DNA of 64,000 nt from Panulirus ornatus (lineage: Eukaryota > Arthropoda > Malacostraca > Decapoda > Palinuridae), in assembly GCF_036320965.1 (NCBI RefSeq), contig NC_092234.1, forward strand, positions 47,927,954-47,991,953, given 5' to 3'. Under the pieces are notes generated by a model. That model did no database searches, had not been told where the DNA came from, and saw only the letters and a list, made by a program, of their open reading frames with translations. The translations under genes and the position numbers were made by a program. This document shows, piece by piece, positions 19,144-31,519 of this stretch (positions are counted from its first letter, which is position 1; the number at the start of each line of letters is the position of its first letter).

Positions 19144-22100
19144 CTGAAAAGTATTGAGAAATTAGTCAATTATTAAATGCATTACTCAGAACTAGACTAC
19201 AATTTGTCTGGAAGTACCGTACTTTGAAATCAGATGAACACATGATACTTTACTGGTTGTGATATGCACTAATTTGTGCCACATCCCAAAGAATCCCAAA
19301 CAAAGGCCATAGTCATGACACAATTCAATCTTGTGTACAGTGCTTGCTCCACTCTTTCATATAAATTCCCTCCCTCTTTCATCACAGTGCTTCTCGTTAT
19401 ACAAAATTGAAAGAATGGCAAAAATGGACATCCCAAGTAAAATTTCATCTAAATTCCACATTCCTAATACATCATTTAAAAATGGGGAAAAAGGAATTTA
19501 TTCAACCTATTATAAGAGGAAGTTTTAAACTATTCTGAAGGGGATATTTAGAGGAAGCAATATATTATTGATGAGATATCCTGTGATGTGAAAGGTCAAG
19601 GTAAAATCATCTATCCTAAGAGATCTTTATACTTGTCTTATCTAATCTTCATATTTTCCAGTGTCAGTATAACAATTAACAGTTTATGTATATTTTCCTT
19701 TTAAGTGACTCACGCAAAAGTACAAACTAGCAAAACACAGCACCAGATGAAGCAGTTGGTAAAAAAAAAAGTTATGATTACATTCATCATCCATGGCCCC
19801 ATTCTCATTGTGATGGGTATATTATAATTGCATAAACCCTAACATTTCACTTACACATTTCTGCGTTATGTAAAGTTTGATAATTAAAAAATAAGATAAA
19901 TTGCATAACCTTGGATGATTCATACACAATGACTTTAAACAGGAAAAGGTTCAAGCCCTACATCTGCCACTCTATCATCAAACACATTTAACAGCCCTTC
20001 AAAACACTCACTCCATCTCCTCCTCACTTCATCACCACCTATCACTTCCCCTTTTACCCCTTCACCAATGTTCCTATTTCTTCTCTTGCTTTTCACACAT
20101 TACTTATCTCCATCCATTGGTGCCTGAACATACAGGAGGGTGAGAGGTGTCCAAGGAACAGAGTGAATTAGAATGATGTGGTATACCAGGGTCGACATGC
20201 TGTCAATGGACTGAACCTGGGCATGTGAAACATCAGGGGTAAACCATCGAAAAGTCTGGAAGGCCTGGACGTGGAAAGGGAGTTGTAGTTTCAGTGCATT
20301 ACACATGGCAGCTAGAGACTGAGTGTTAACGAATGTGGCCTTTTTTGTCTGTTTTCCTGGTGCTACCTTGCTGAAGCAGGGGGTAGCAATGCTCTTTCCT
20401 GTGGGGCGGGATAGCACCAGGAATGGATGAAGGCACGCAAGTATATGTACATGTGTATATATGTATATGTCTGTATGTATATATGTTGATATGTATGTAT
20501 ATGTGTGTGTACGGGCATTTATGTATATACATACGTGTATATGAGTGGAGGGGCCATTCTCTGTCTGTTTCCTGAATATATGTATATAATGGGGTGGTAA
20601 TAACAAGTAGTGGTGATGTGAGGAGGAGACAGAGTGAGTATTTTGAAGGTCTGTTGAATGTGCTCGATGATGGAGTGGCAGATGTAGGGTGTTTTGGTTG
20701 AGGTGGTGTGTGAAGTGAGAGGGTTAGGGAGAATGATTTGGTAAACAGAGAAGAGGTAGTGAAAGCTTTGCAGAAGATGAAAGCTGGCAAGGCGGCGGGT
20801 TTGGATGGGATTGCAGTGGAGTTTATTATAAAAAAGGGGGTGACTGTGTTGTTGACTGGTTGGTACGGATATTTAATGTATGTATGACTCAAGGTGAGGT
20901 GCCTGAGGATTGGCGAAATGCATGTATAGTGCCATTGTACAAAGGCAAAGGGGATAAAGGTGAGTGTTCAAATTACAGAGGTATAAGTTTGTTAAGTATT
21001 CCTGGGAAATTACATGGGAGGGTATTGATTGAGAGGTTGAAAGCATGTACAGAGCATCAGATTGGGGAAGAGCAGTGTGGTTTCAGAAGTGGTAGAGGAT
21101 GTGTGGATCAGGTGTTTGCTTTGAAGAATGTATGTGAAAAATACTTAGAAAAGCAAATGGATTTGTATGTAGCATTTATGGATCTGGAGAAGGCATATGA
21201 TAGAGTTGATAGAGATGCTCTGTGGAAGGTATTAAGAATATATGGTGTAGAAGGCAAGTTGCAAGACGCAGTGAAAAGTTTTTATCGAGGATGTAAGGCA
21301 TGTGTATGAGTAGGAAGAGAGGAAAGTGATTGGTTCTCAGTGAATGTCGGTTTGCGGCAGGAGTGCATGTTGTTACCATGGTTGTAATTTTGTTTATGGA
21401 TGGGGTTGTTAGGGAGGTAAATGCAAGAGTTTTTGGAGAGAGGGGCAAATATGCAATCTGTTGGGGATGAGAGAGCTTGGGAAGTGAGTCAGCTGTTGTT
21501 CGCTGATGATACAGTGCTGGTGGCTGAGTTGGGTGAGAAACTGCAGAAGCTGGTGACTGAGTTTGGTAAAGTGTGTGAAAGAAGAAAGCTGAGAGTAAAT
21601 GTGAATAACAGCAAGGTTAGTAGGTACAGTAGGGTTAAAGGACAAGTCAATTGGGAGGTAAGTCTGAATGGAGAAAAACTGGAGGATGTGAAGTGTTTAG
21701 ATATCTGGGAGTGGATTTGGCAGCGGATGGAACCATGGAAGCGTAAGTGAGTCACAGGGTGGGGGAGGGGCTGGAAAGTTCTGAGAGTGTTGAAAAATGT
21801 GTGGAAGGCAAGAACATTATCTTGGAAAGCAAAAATGGGTATGTTTGAAGGAATAGTGGTTCCAACAATGTTATATGGTTGCGAGGCGTGGGCTATAGAT
21901 AGGGTTGTGTGAAGGAGGGTGGATGTGTTGGAAACGAGATGTTTGAGGACAATATGTGGTGTGAGGTGGTTTGATCGAGTAAGGAATGAAAGGGTAAGAG
22001 AGATGTGTGGTAATAAAAAGTGTGTAGTTGAGAGCAGAAGAGGGTGTATTGAAATGGTTTGGTCACATGGAGAGGATGAGTGAGGAGAGATTGACAAAGA

Positions 22101-25100
22101 AGGTATATGTGTCAGAGGTGGAGCGAACGAGAAGTGGGAGACCAAATTGGAGGTGGAAGGATGGAGTGAAAAAGATTTTGAGCGATCAGGGCCTGAACAT
22201 GCAGGAGGGTGAAAGGCGTGCAAGGAATAGGGTGAATTGGAACGATGTGGTATACCCGGGTCGACGTGCTGTCAATGGATTGAACCAGGGCATGTGAAGT
22301 GTCTGAGGTAAACCATGGAAAGTTTTGTGGGGCCTGGATGTGGAAAGGGAGCTGTGGTTTCGGTGCACTATATATGACAGCTAGAGACTGAGTGTGAATG
22401 AATGTGGCCTTTGTTGTCTTTTCCTAGTGCTACTTCGCACACATGCGGGGGAAGGGGGTTGTAATTTCATGTGTGGCGGGGTGGCGACAGGAATGAATAA
22501 GGGCAGACAGTATGAATTATTTACATGTGTATATATGTATATGTCTGTGTGTATATATATGTATATGTTGAGATGTATAGGTATGTATATATGCGTGTGT
22601 GGACGTGTATGTATATACATGTGTATGTGGGTGGGTTGGGCCATTCTTTTGTCTGTTTCCCTGCGCTACCTTGCTAATGCAGGAGACAGCGGCAAAGTAA
22701 AATAAATAAATATATATTCTGCAACAATCCTGCATATATTTTGTCCAGCACATAGGGAAGTCACAAACATACAAACACATAAATGTACATGGTGTGGTGG
22801 TTAATGTTCCTGACCATAATTCAGCAGAGGCCTGATTGCATGGATTTGAATCCTGGGCAAGGCAGATGGCCCAAGCCCAACCCAGGTGTTTGTCCTCCCC
22901 TTAAGTTGGATTAGAAAGATCTGTCTGTGTATACTACCAAGAGTAGACATTATAAATATGTACAAGGTTAGGATATGGGGCAACACAAGTAAAAAAAACT
23001 CTCTCCCCATAACAAGCAAGAAGTAATCACAAAATAAAAATCTGAGGAATGAATGATTCACCTGTAAAAAAATAAAAATAAAAAGCAAGATCCAAGTTAC
23101 TATAACATGAATTTCTGTCATACAATAAAAATGAGAAGAAAATTCTGACTTACTTCTAACATAGAAACAAGCTCCTGTTTTGAAATGCCTATTCTGTCTC
23201 TATCTGCAGAATCTACCACATATATGATGGCATCTGTGTTGGAATAGTAGCATCTCCAATAAGGTCTGAAATAAGCAATTTTATGCAATTAGTGAATCTT
23301 GTTATTAATCCCACTTTTTGAAAAATTATGAGACTGAGGAGTCTTAAGATTGAAAAAACAAAATTACTGTATCTGGGAAAGGGTTAGAGAGATGTATGGA
23401 AATATAAAGAGTATGGTTGAGAGAGCAGAAGAGGGTGTGTTGAAATGGTTTGGACATATGAAGAGAACGAGTAAGGAAAGATTGACAAGGAGGATATATG
23501 TTTCAGAGGTGGGGGAGCAAGGAGAAATGAGAGAGGTGGAAGGATGGAGTGAAAAAGATTTTGAGCGATCGGGGCCTGAACATACTGAAAGGTGAGAGGC
23601 GTGCAAGGAATAGAGTGAATTGGAATGATGTGGTATACCGGGGTTGATGTGCTGTCAATGGACTGAACCAGGGAATGTGAAGTGTCTGGGGTAAACCCTG
23701 GTAAGTCTGTGGGGCCTGGATGTGGATAGGGTGCTGAGGTTTCGTTGCATTATACATGACAGCTAGAGACTAAGTGTGAACGAATGTGGCCTTTTCTGTC
23801 TTCTTCCTGGTGCTACCTTGCTGAAGTAGGGGGAAGATATGCTATTTCCTGTGGGGTGGGGTAACAACAGGAATGGATGAAGGCAAGCAAGTATGATATG
23901 TACATGTGTATATATATGTATATGTCTATGTTGGAAAGGATCACAATTTTGCGCATGATCAAGATATTCCTATGAGTCCTTACTGTGTTCCATTTTCCCT
24001 GTGGACTCATAGGAGTATATTTCTATGTTTGTGTCTGTATATGTTGATATGCATATGTATGTATATGTGCATGCTTGGCATTTATGTATATACATATATA
24101 AATGTGTGTATGTGAATGGATAGGCCATTCTTCATCTGTTTCCTGGAGCTACCTTGCTGATGCATGAAACAGCAATAGTGTATTATAAGTAAATAAAATA
24201 TATATGGGAGAAAGAATTCTTCCCATGTATTCTCTGTGTGTCATAAAAGGCGACTAAAAGGGGAGAGAGTGGGGAGCTGGAAATCCTCCCCTCCAGTTTT
24301 TACTTTTCCAAAAGAAGGAAGGGTGAAGGGGGCCACATGAAGGTTTTTCCTCTTAGGCTCAGTCCTCTGTTCTTAATGCTACCTCACTAATGTGGGAAAT
24401 GTCGAATATGTATGAACAAAAAATGGAGTATCAAAATAACTGTCAATCAAGCACTGAAGGTCAATACATATGTTATTTTGGAAGATACTCCCCTTTCTAA
24501 AAACATCAGTGATGTTAACAACTACGTCTAAAGAGCTCTAAACTTGGTTTCTTTGTATTATATTCTAAAGACAGCTACACAGAAAGTGTGTGCAAGACAA
24601 AAAATTAAATTCATGATTGACAAAAAAAGTGATAAAAGAAACTCAGAATTAATATCAACCAATGTTATGAGCAAGCTTCACGAGTGTCGACCACTGGGAT
24701 GATGGTATGGTGCTCATTATAAATAGATTCACTCCTTATTTCTTTACTATGAACAGCATCCAAGAAATTAAAATAAGTTACAGAATATGAAGATAGGATA
24801 AAAGAAAAAATGAAGACCTGCTTTTGATGTGATTTTCGCTTGCTCATCAAGATGCACTCTACCACCAAGTTTCGTGAATGCCAAAAACTGCCTAAGATAT
24901 GAATTTCATATCCTAAAATTAACCAAACTATCTAAAGTGCAAGTGGCATGGAAAGGCATGATTTGTGACGAAAATGTATGTCACAATATACATAGCCTAC
25001 TGAATATCCATGAGAAATTTATGATTATTACAAAGAATGAGATATAAATATCGGGAAATACCACTAGGACAGCAATGAAAAAGTTTTAAAAACAATTACC

Positions 25101-28100
25101 TGTATGCTGAAATATAAAAAAAAAAAGTCAGAAAAGCAGTTAAGACTGATAAAATATGAGTATGAAATGTGAGTGTTTGACCAGGAGCAGGTAAAAAAGC
25201 ATATACTAAAACTTTTAATAGTAACTTATTGATCTTACCTGATACTCGTCTGGCCTCCCAAATCCCACACCTGGAACCTGAGATTCTTGTATGTTACTTG
25301 TTCTACATTGAAGCCTATAGTGGGAATGGTGGTCACAACTTCACCTACTTGTAGTCGGTACAGAATTGTTGTTTTGCCAGCACCATCCAACCCAAGGATC
25401 AAAATCCGCATCTCTCGGGAACCAATGAGGCCCCGAAAGTAGCTGAGGAGAGCCCCTAGGGATAGCAGAGTTTCTTGTTAGGAATTACAAAAATACAGTA
25501 AGATATGCATGTAAATGTGTATCTACCTAATTTCTTTCCTAAAAGTCCCTTTTACCCTCATGAGGCTCCTGAAGCACTCATTGGTGTACAAAAGACCCCA
25601 CTTAGGAGCCTTATCAGCTTTAAATCTGTGCTATATATATATTCAGAAGCAGGAATGAGAAGTTCCTTGATGATACTAAAGTTCCTTTGGAGCAAGAAGT
25701 TCCTTGATGAGACTGAACTCTCTTTCATCAAATGATGATGATACTGCATCCTCAAGATGATGAAGTCCACTAACACCTACCACTATTTCTCATGTCAATT
25801 CATTGGTAAAACATAATCTGACCATCACATTTTTATTTGAGGTACTTTTCCCCTCTGTTAGTTAAGGTTATATTACTAGGTTCTTTTGTATTTTCTTATT
25901 TCATTATCTCAAATGTAAGCTCAACTAATTACATAATAAATAACTGTATATCCCAATATGTATTCATCCACATGAATAAAATGACTTATTATGATTTGGT
26001 AATAATATATGCTTTCACTAGGATGATCCAAGGCATACAAAGTGATCAAGTAAAACCATGTTGAATCTGGCTGCAGATGGTAAGCTCTGGTTCCAGTACG
26101 CTATACATGACACACAAAGTGGTTGTGTGCAAATGAGGCAGTTGTTGATTTGTTCCAAAAGCAACCTCCCTATGGCAGAAGAAGCAATACTGAGATACAA
26201 CCCTAAAAACAAACTTTTACTGATTTTTTCATTTCATGAATTAAGTCCTTTTTGCATGGCTTTAGTTACCAATGAACCAAAACATTAACTGCTGAAATTG
26301 GTTCCGACACTTGAATAATACTGTAGTGTGTAAAAATTCTTTATAATACTGAAAGAAACTCTTGTATTCTTAATACTGGGGGATTTACTTATCTTTTGAA
26401 AACAAAAAAAAAAAAAAATAGGTTGCAATGTTCAACATCTACCAATTTACTTATTTACTTGATTTATTTGAGTCCTCCACTTCTTATGACATGGCAAGGT
26501 CTTGAAGTAGAGGGTGATGGGGCAAGGAGCCAGTTGCTCTCTGGCTTGTGTAAACCCCTCTCTTTCTCTTAGGTACTTGTCGAGGTGACCTTTGAAGGCA
26601 TTTATACTATCAGCCATTACTGCTGCAAGTGGAAGGTCATTCAAATGGTCAAGTACTCTTTATGAAAAAACATATTTCCCAACATCCAAATGGTGAGTAA
26701 CAACAGATTCTCAAATCTGCGATATCAAACTTTTTTCTACAGGAAATGGGTCTTTGACATGGTAGCTGTATATCACAGTTAGCTTTTGCTACTCAGTGAT
26801 TTTGTTAAGAGATGGTTGTGTAGTATTTAAAGAAAAAAAATCAAAGTGATTAGGTGCATCCTATTTCATTCTACAATTTTGATTAGTGGTGAGGGTTATG
26901 AATATCAAGGAAAATGTGGGATATATGAATGTAAAGCATGTGAAACACTCACAAAAGCAAAATACACAAAAGCAGGACCTGAACTATTCTACCCTAATAG
27001 CTACGATTTAAAACAGAAATATATTGACATTAATGTGGTCTTTTAATGGTACACCACGTGGAATGGTTACTCGTGAGAAGGATGGGTAGTGTAATGAACA
27101 AATGTGCAGCGTGTTTTTTGTAAACATTTTTGGAAAGTTATCATAATGCTTAATTAGTAAAATTACCATTTTGGATGTCCACCAGTTTGGAAGTTGGAAT
27201 CATGTTTTACCAATCGATTTCAATGTTTTGCACAATTCTGACCTTCATTTCTACAGCAAATCACAACTTCTGAGATATTTCCCTTTTATTAAAAAATAAT
27301 GGCAGACACCCAATGCAAACTGGGGTTTTGGTTTGGGGGAAAATCACAAAAAGTACTGATTTTTTAATAGAAATAAAGGTCAGAATCATTCAAAAGACAT
27401 TAAAACCAATAGAAAAACAATTTCAACCAAACCAAACTTAATCTAACCCAACAAAATTCACTGGATGTCCAAAACGATAATAATATCATTCAACCATGGA
27501 CACTTCTGATATACTCTTTTAGAGTAATAAAAATTCAGATACATCTCATCTACCAAGGGATGTTTGGTGAGGTTCTCAGAGGTTTTACTGAAATTTTACC
27601 AGTTTCACATACTTTTAACCTGATCTTCAAAAACCTCACCAATATCACTAATTAATACATCATTATAAAATATATCAGGCTTCACCACTTTTATTCTATT
27701 CCATAAACACTGCACTACATCTGAAAAATTCATCAATATCCAAAGCTTACAACGATGTCGATGTAATGTTAATCTGGACTTCATAATACATCAGTTTAAC
27801 ACTGTACAGAATCTAGCTTTTGATAAAGAATAATTCTGTTTTGAAATGGTAGTACAGTGGATCGTTTAGAAAGAACAAAATCTCAGGAGCACGATTTGGT
27901 GCATTAAATTCGACTGAATGATATTACAGCAATAATGGTGATGGTTGTAAATACTAGGGAATGTGGTATTAACATAGAGTGAAACACTTGTAAAACTCAT
28001 CAGAACCTATGAAAACCTAACCCAACGGTCCTAAAAAGTGTGATTTATGTCAATTTCTATCATTCTAGATGAAATATACCGTATCTGAAAACCCATTGAT

Positions 28101-29366
28101 GGAGCAATGTGCCAACTCCTTAAAAATGTCAACAATCAGATTAGACAGCCTATGGCAGCTCAAGTTACCACCAAGCTCCCTGATAAACGTGCACTTGACA
28201 TGACCTCCAGGAGCTTCTACTTATAACTTTGCTGCTTGGGGAGGTTAATTGGGATTTTCATAGATTCCACGTTTCAATTTTCCTCATCCACCAGTGTTGC
28301 CTTAAAATCATGAAATACAATGCTACAGTATATGCATCATAGTTATAACTATTTTCAAACAGCACATTTTCATTACGGAACAAAATGACTTAGTATACAA
28401 AGCCAGTTTCAGTCTATAGAGATACTCGTAAAGCACACTAGATTTATAGCAAAATCCTGTAATACAAGAGCATAATGAGGGTGAATCACTTCCTTCAGTT
28501 TTATCAAATTCTGTAAATAGGAAACTCTCAATAATTTCACCAGAGATAGCAAGCAATTACCAGCGAAAGAAAACATCTCATTGTGTCCATAATCTCAATT
28601 TGGGTTTGAGGTTCACCAAAGCACCAGCAAGCCACTGAGGAGCACTCAAATCCACCCAAAATATTGAGACTAACTTTCTAGACTATAAATCCTGTATTCT
28701 TAAACACACGCGATATTCTTGACCTTATTAGTGGTAAATGTTGACAGTTACTGAACGTTGGGTCAAGAAAATAATAAATTATCCATATCAAAGACCTGTT
28801 TTCAAATTTTAAACTCATTTTCCCTGTCCTTAAATGCCCCACCCTCTTCATTTAGTAATGGACAATAAAAATATTCCTGAATTCCATCAGTTCCTCGGTA
28901 ACAATCCGCTAACACTTTACATTTAGCCATGAGAACTCCAACCAACCTTAAAGTCCATAATTTTCACACTAAACCTAGAAAATCTTAGGTTTACGTTTTT
29001 CGCATCTAATGAATACGTTAATAAGGTTTCCAATCACACATGGGAATGTAACCTCAGTGACTTATGAATAACATTATGAACGGGAAATGATAATTAAGAC
29101 TACGATAACCCCAAATAATTCCTCTAACTCATATCTAAATATTCATCCTACATGACTGGGTTGGGCTCCACGTATGCAATCACTTTGCCGAAACTTCCTC
29201 ATATGTCCAAGGAACCATCATTCCGCTACTTCCTGGGTTCTTATGTCGTCTATCATTTCCGCGAGAACCCGTGTCTCCCCTTCAGCGTCCATTATCCGTA
29301 CTGTCCACACCGTGACAACGGTCGGAGTCATTGTTCTCGCTTGAAAAACCATCGATACTCACCCAT
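18934..29366 (-). CDS. Arl1: ADP-ribosylation factor-like protein 1 (Arl1), complete
   Basis: Four exons (29366-29363, 25455-25239, 23265-23154, 19143-18934) join into 543 coding bases, 180 residues plus stop, the usual Arl1 length. Arl1 is a small GTPase of the trans-Golgi that recruits GRIP-domain golgins and arfaptins. Visible are Gly2 for N-myristoylation, the P-loop GLDGAGKT (23-30), switch [16 protein letters not shown] (switch II), NKQD (125-128) and KTSA near the end. Conserved [20 protein letters not shown] and EEEL segments distinguish it from Arf1. All motifs are intact. LINE and SINE-like copies sit in introns 2 and 3. Confidence 0.95.
20118..20580 (+). mobile_element. RTE-like LINE 3' fragment in Arl1 intron 3
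   Basis: Starts in the last coding segment (CCTGAACATACAGGAGGGTG) and runs through the long-form 3' UTR, including GCTACCTTGCTGAAGCAGG, to about 20580, where another copy begins. Diverged and antisense to Arl1. Confidence 0.75.
20590..22712 (+). mobile_element. Longest RTE-like LINE copy, decayed, in Arl1 intron 3
   Basis: It extends further 5' than the others. [17 protein letters not shown] near 20760-20810 is followed by an open segment 20860-21309 containing [40 protein letters not shown] and [16 protein letters not shown] at 21307 and later frameshifts break the [14 protein letters not shown] is at about 21492-21527 in another frame, and [13 protein letters not shown] at about 22058. The long-form UTR ends at the hairpin and AAATAAATAAATA. 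It gives the best view of the RT domain order. Confidence 0.88.
22793..22965 (+). mobile_element. tRNA-derived SINE
   Basis: TGGTGTGGTGGTTAATG is an A-box-like head and GGATTTGAATCCTGGGC a B-box-like segment. The body has GCCCAACCCAGGTG and TCCTCCCCTTAAGTTGG. It is inserted in Arl1 intron 3, close to exon 3. Confidence 0.65.
23154..23265 (-). CDS. Arl1: Arl1 exon 3
   Basis: 112 bases between tatttcag and gtaagtc. They encode [32 protein letters not shown] and VSMLE. Confidence 0.95.
23368..24190 (+). mobile_element. RTE-like LINE 3' fragment in Arl1 intron 2
   Basis: The C-terminal coding part ([32 protein letters not shown]) is followed by the long-form 3' UTR. The UTR is interrupted at about 23928-24013 by a different repeat containing CCTATGAGTCC and its inverted copy GGACTCATAGG. 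The tail ends near 24190 in AAGTAAATAAAATATAT. Confidence 0.75.
23928..24013. mobile_element. Nested repeat with inverted CCTATGAGTCC arms
   Basis: The two arms (about 23968-23978 and 24002-24012) are inverted copies of a segment also found at 55971. It appears to be two head-to-head fragments of a third dispersed family, inserted in the LINE UTR. Confidence 0.5.
24203..24422 (+). mobile_element. SINE-like element in Arl1 intron 2
   Basis: A diverged copy of the 3731 family: GGGAGAAAGAATTCTTCCC, GGCGACTAAAAGGGG, CTGGAAATCCTCCCCT, and GCTACCTCACTAATGTGGG near the end, with an A-rich tail. It follows the LINE tail directly. Confidence 0.7.
25239..25455 (-). CDS. Arl1: Arl1 exon 2 (P-loop, switch regions)
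   Basis: 217 bases between ctatccctag and gtaagatc. They encode [35 protein letters not shown] and WDLGGQTSI, ending inside an Arg codon. Confidence 0.95.
25520..25780. repeat. Dispersed repeat fragment shared with 48290
   Basis: The segment CCTTTGGAGCAAGAAGTTCC..GATGAGAC recurs, diverged, at about 48330-48365. It has an internal echo (AGAAGTTCCTTGATGA twice). Element type unknown. Confidence 0.4.
26455..26670 (-). mobile_element. LINE-like C-terminal fragment
   Basis: The minus strand encodes [20 protein letters not shown] and HLDKYL, the pattern of the C-terminal end of many CR1/Jockey-type reverse transcriptases, then a stop. It lies in Arl1 intron 1. Only this short piece is recognisable. 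Confidence 0.5.
27169..27474. mobile_element. Hairpin-like element with imperfect TIRs
   Basis: TTTTGGATGTCCA at the left and its imperfect complement at the right bound about 306 bases. Further inside, ATTCTGACCTTCATTTCT (27235-27252) pairs with 27367-27385. No coding capacity. Probably an old foldback or MITE remnant in Arl1 intron 1. Confidence 0.45.
27475..29362. other. Arl1 intron 1 remainder, nothing recognised
   Basis: Unique-looking AT-rich sequence. No exon-like open frame or repeat was seen, apart from an antisense frame over exon 1 that I treat as chance. Confidence 0.45.
29363..29366 (-). CDS. Arl1: Arl1 exon 1 coding part (ATGG)
   Basis: On the minus strand AAGGGATGG is followed by gtgagtat. 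Only ATG plus one base is coding, and exon 2 supplies GG to make M-G-A. This short first coding exon matches the phase needed by exon 2. It was chosen over other CCAT sites because of its consensus donor and the GC-richer surroundings. Confidence 0.75.
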
Positions 29367-29480
29367 CCCTTGTATTTTTGTTTGACAGCTGGCAAAGACA
29401 ACACGGCTCGACGTGGATGGGTTCGCGTGGACAAGTGACAGTCGCAAGGAAGGATTAGATACTCTATAAAAAGGCTCAAA
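29367..29480 (-). promoter_or_regulatory. Arl1: Arl1 5' UTR and core promoter region
   Basis: A GC-richer stretch with several CpG lies directly upstream of the start exon on the minus strand. No TATA box is seen, as is usual for housekeeping genes. The limits are approximate. Confidence 0.45.
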
Positions 29481-30044
29481 GGTCTACTTAATAGCATTCG
29501 AATCTCTCATCGAATGCTATGGCTAAAAGGATCCAAGTATCTATAGTTCTGATTCATCCCGACTCGTCACATTTTCGAACACGATGGCGCGTTGATCTAT
29601 AGGTATACTTGAGTGTTCATTCACAGCTTGAGTACTTATAAAATGAATACATACTCAGTTTAAGATTAACGAAGTAATAGTTATAACTATTACATAAACA
29701 TCACACATTGACTGAAATGACAAAACAATGAAACGTGGTATCGAAAATAAAAAGATCGGTCAAGAACACGACTGATAATTGAATTGTAATCATCGGTTGA
29801 CATATATTCTAGAGTCTCAAAGTGAAGGAGGTAACATAGTGAATGGAAAGGCAATAAGCTCTTGTTAAGCTCCTGCTTGAGTCGTTGTCAATAAAAAAAT
29901 AAAAGATGATCTGTAATTAAGTGTGTACGCGACCGGTAGTCCCGGCTTCATTGCGTTTATCCGACCGATCCTCAGGGCGTTTACACTCTGGCTGGGAGTA
30001 ATGATTCCTTCTGAGGAGACACAAAAAAGTTTACATATCTTTAT

Positions 30045-30218
30045 CTTACACATATATATATGTATATACATATGTATATGTTGAGATGTAGAGGTATGTA
30101 TATGTGCGTGTGTGGACGTGTATGTATATACATGTATATGTGGGTGGGTTGGGCCATTCTTTCGTCTGTTTCCTTGCGCTACCTCGCGAACGCGGGAGAC
30201 AGCGACAAAGTATGATAA
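30045..30218 (+). mobile_element. LINE 3' tail fragment
   Basis: Only the last ~170 bases of the RTE-like LINE UTR are present: the GTATGTATATGTGCGTG segment, GGGTTGGGCCATTC, and GCTACCTCGCGAACGCGGG with GACAAAGTATGATAA. It is a very 5'-truncated insertion upstream of Arl1. Confidence 0.75.
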
Positions 30219-30219
30219 C

Positions 30220-31030
30220 TAGATATCTTTATTTTATTTTTACAAAGTGCATGGATTGGTTAGGCTAAGTTGGGTGACTCACTAATTAATGCACATGGCA
30301 TAAATGTGATAACATCCCAACTTGACTCTTTATTTTCCAATATTCAGGTTCTTATTGATTAAATAGCCACACATGCTGCAACTATGGCTGAACTATACCC
30401 AGTTACAACTGACAACTTCGGCAGATCAACTCATTCCCGGGCAGCAAGCTAAATATTTAACAGCGGATCAGGTAACAAAATGACATAATTGAATCAACTG
30501 CCGCTGTCGTACATCATTAGTGTTTTGATGACTACATAATTTCAAATAGACGTGGCTATTTATTGCTAAAGATATGATACTAATTCACAACATCTTAGAA
30601 TATAAACATGGTCGATTAATGGAGTTCTATCAATGGCTATAGACACAACGGAACTATTAAATTTGACCGAATGTCAAATTGGTTTAACAGTTTGGTTAGT
30701 CTTTCAAAAAAAATGGATGTTTCTCGTCCACAGAAGAAAAGCTAGGAACTCCATTGCTCTCAATCAGCATAGAAATTAAGACATACTAATACCTCTTTAT
30801 CAGCCATGAATTGAAATAGCCATTGCTTAAGCGGCACGAGGTGAAGAAATGTCGATACAGCGTAGCTAAAGTCCAGAATGGTTTTAGAATTGTAATAACT
30901 TACGTATTATCTCTATGTCACTGGAATAACTGACGCAGGGAGCAAGCCTAACACCTGTTGTCCAGTCCCATGGCGCAACAGTGTCATACACCAGCCGTCT
31001 TTATTAGGAAGTAACGTATAAAAGACATAC
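30220..31030. other. Intergenic, nothing recognised
   Basis: No supported gene, tandem repeat or transposon. Confidence 0.4.
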
Positions 31031-31141
31031 CATTGCCAACCATCCTTTCTACCACTGCCACCAGCCATGGTCTACCGTCGTCTGCTAGGTTTCACGCCTC
31101 TCGCTCACACTCGGGCAACAGATCGTACTCACCCAGGCTAC

Positions 31142-31170
31142 GAAGGAGGAGGAGGAGGAGGAGGAGGCGG
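31142..31170. repeat. (GGA)n tract in GC-rich patch
   Basis: A short GGA triplet tract lies in a GC-rich patch (31030-31270). Overlapping open frames there give Arg-rich or Gly-rich products, as expected from the triplet run alone. Confidence 0.7.
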
Positions 31171-31519
31171 GAACCATCCACACTGCCTCCCCTACCACCC
31201 ACCTGCCTCACTCACCCACGCCGTCCATGGCAACCCTCCTGACGTAGGATATACACCCTACACACCCCCACCCTAGCCACCGCTGTCTCCATTCCTATCC
31301 CCAGGCCTAACCATGACAAGGTTGGGGATATCAAAGCCAGAATGGGTTGTACGAGTCTTAATACTAACAAAGGTCCGCTCGTAAGATAAGATAAGGTGAT
31401 AATGATTGATAAGGTGTCTCAAATTGAGGGGAAGTACTACTAATGGTAGTGTCCCAGGGGAGGTAATGAGATGAGGTAAGGTAACGATGGAGTTCCACGG
31501 GGGAAGAGGGGGGGGGGGT

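Noticed and set aside
29152..29385. Plus-strand open frame of 77 codons over the Arl1 start exon
   Set aside because: It is antisense to a confidently placed exon and promoter and has no recognisable motif.
31033..31276. Two overlapping open frames with RRRRRR or GGGGGG runs
   Set aside because: Both arise from the GGA triplet tract in a GC-rich patch; no conserved motif or splice signals.
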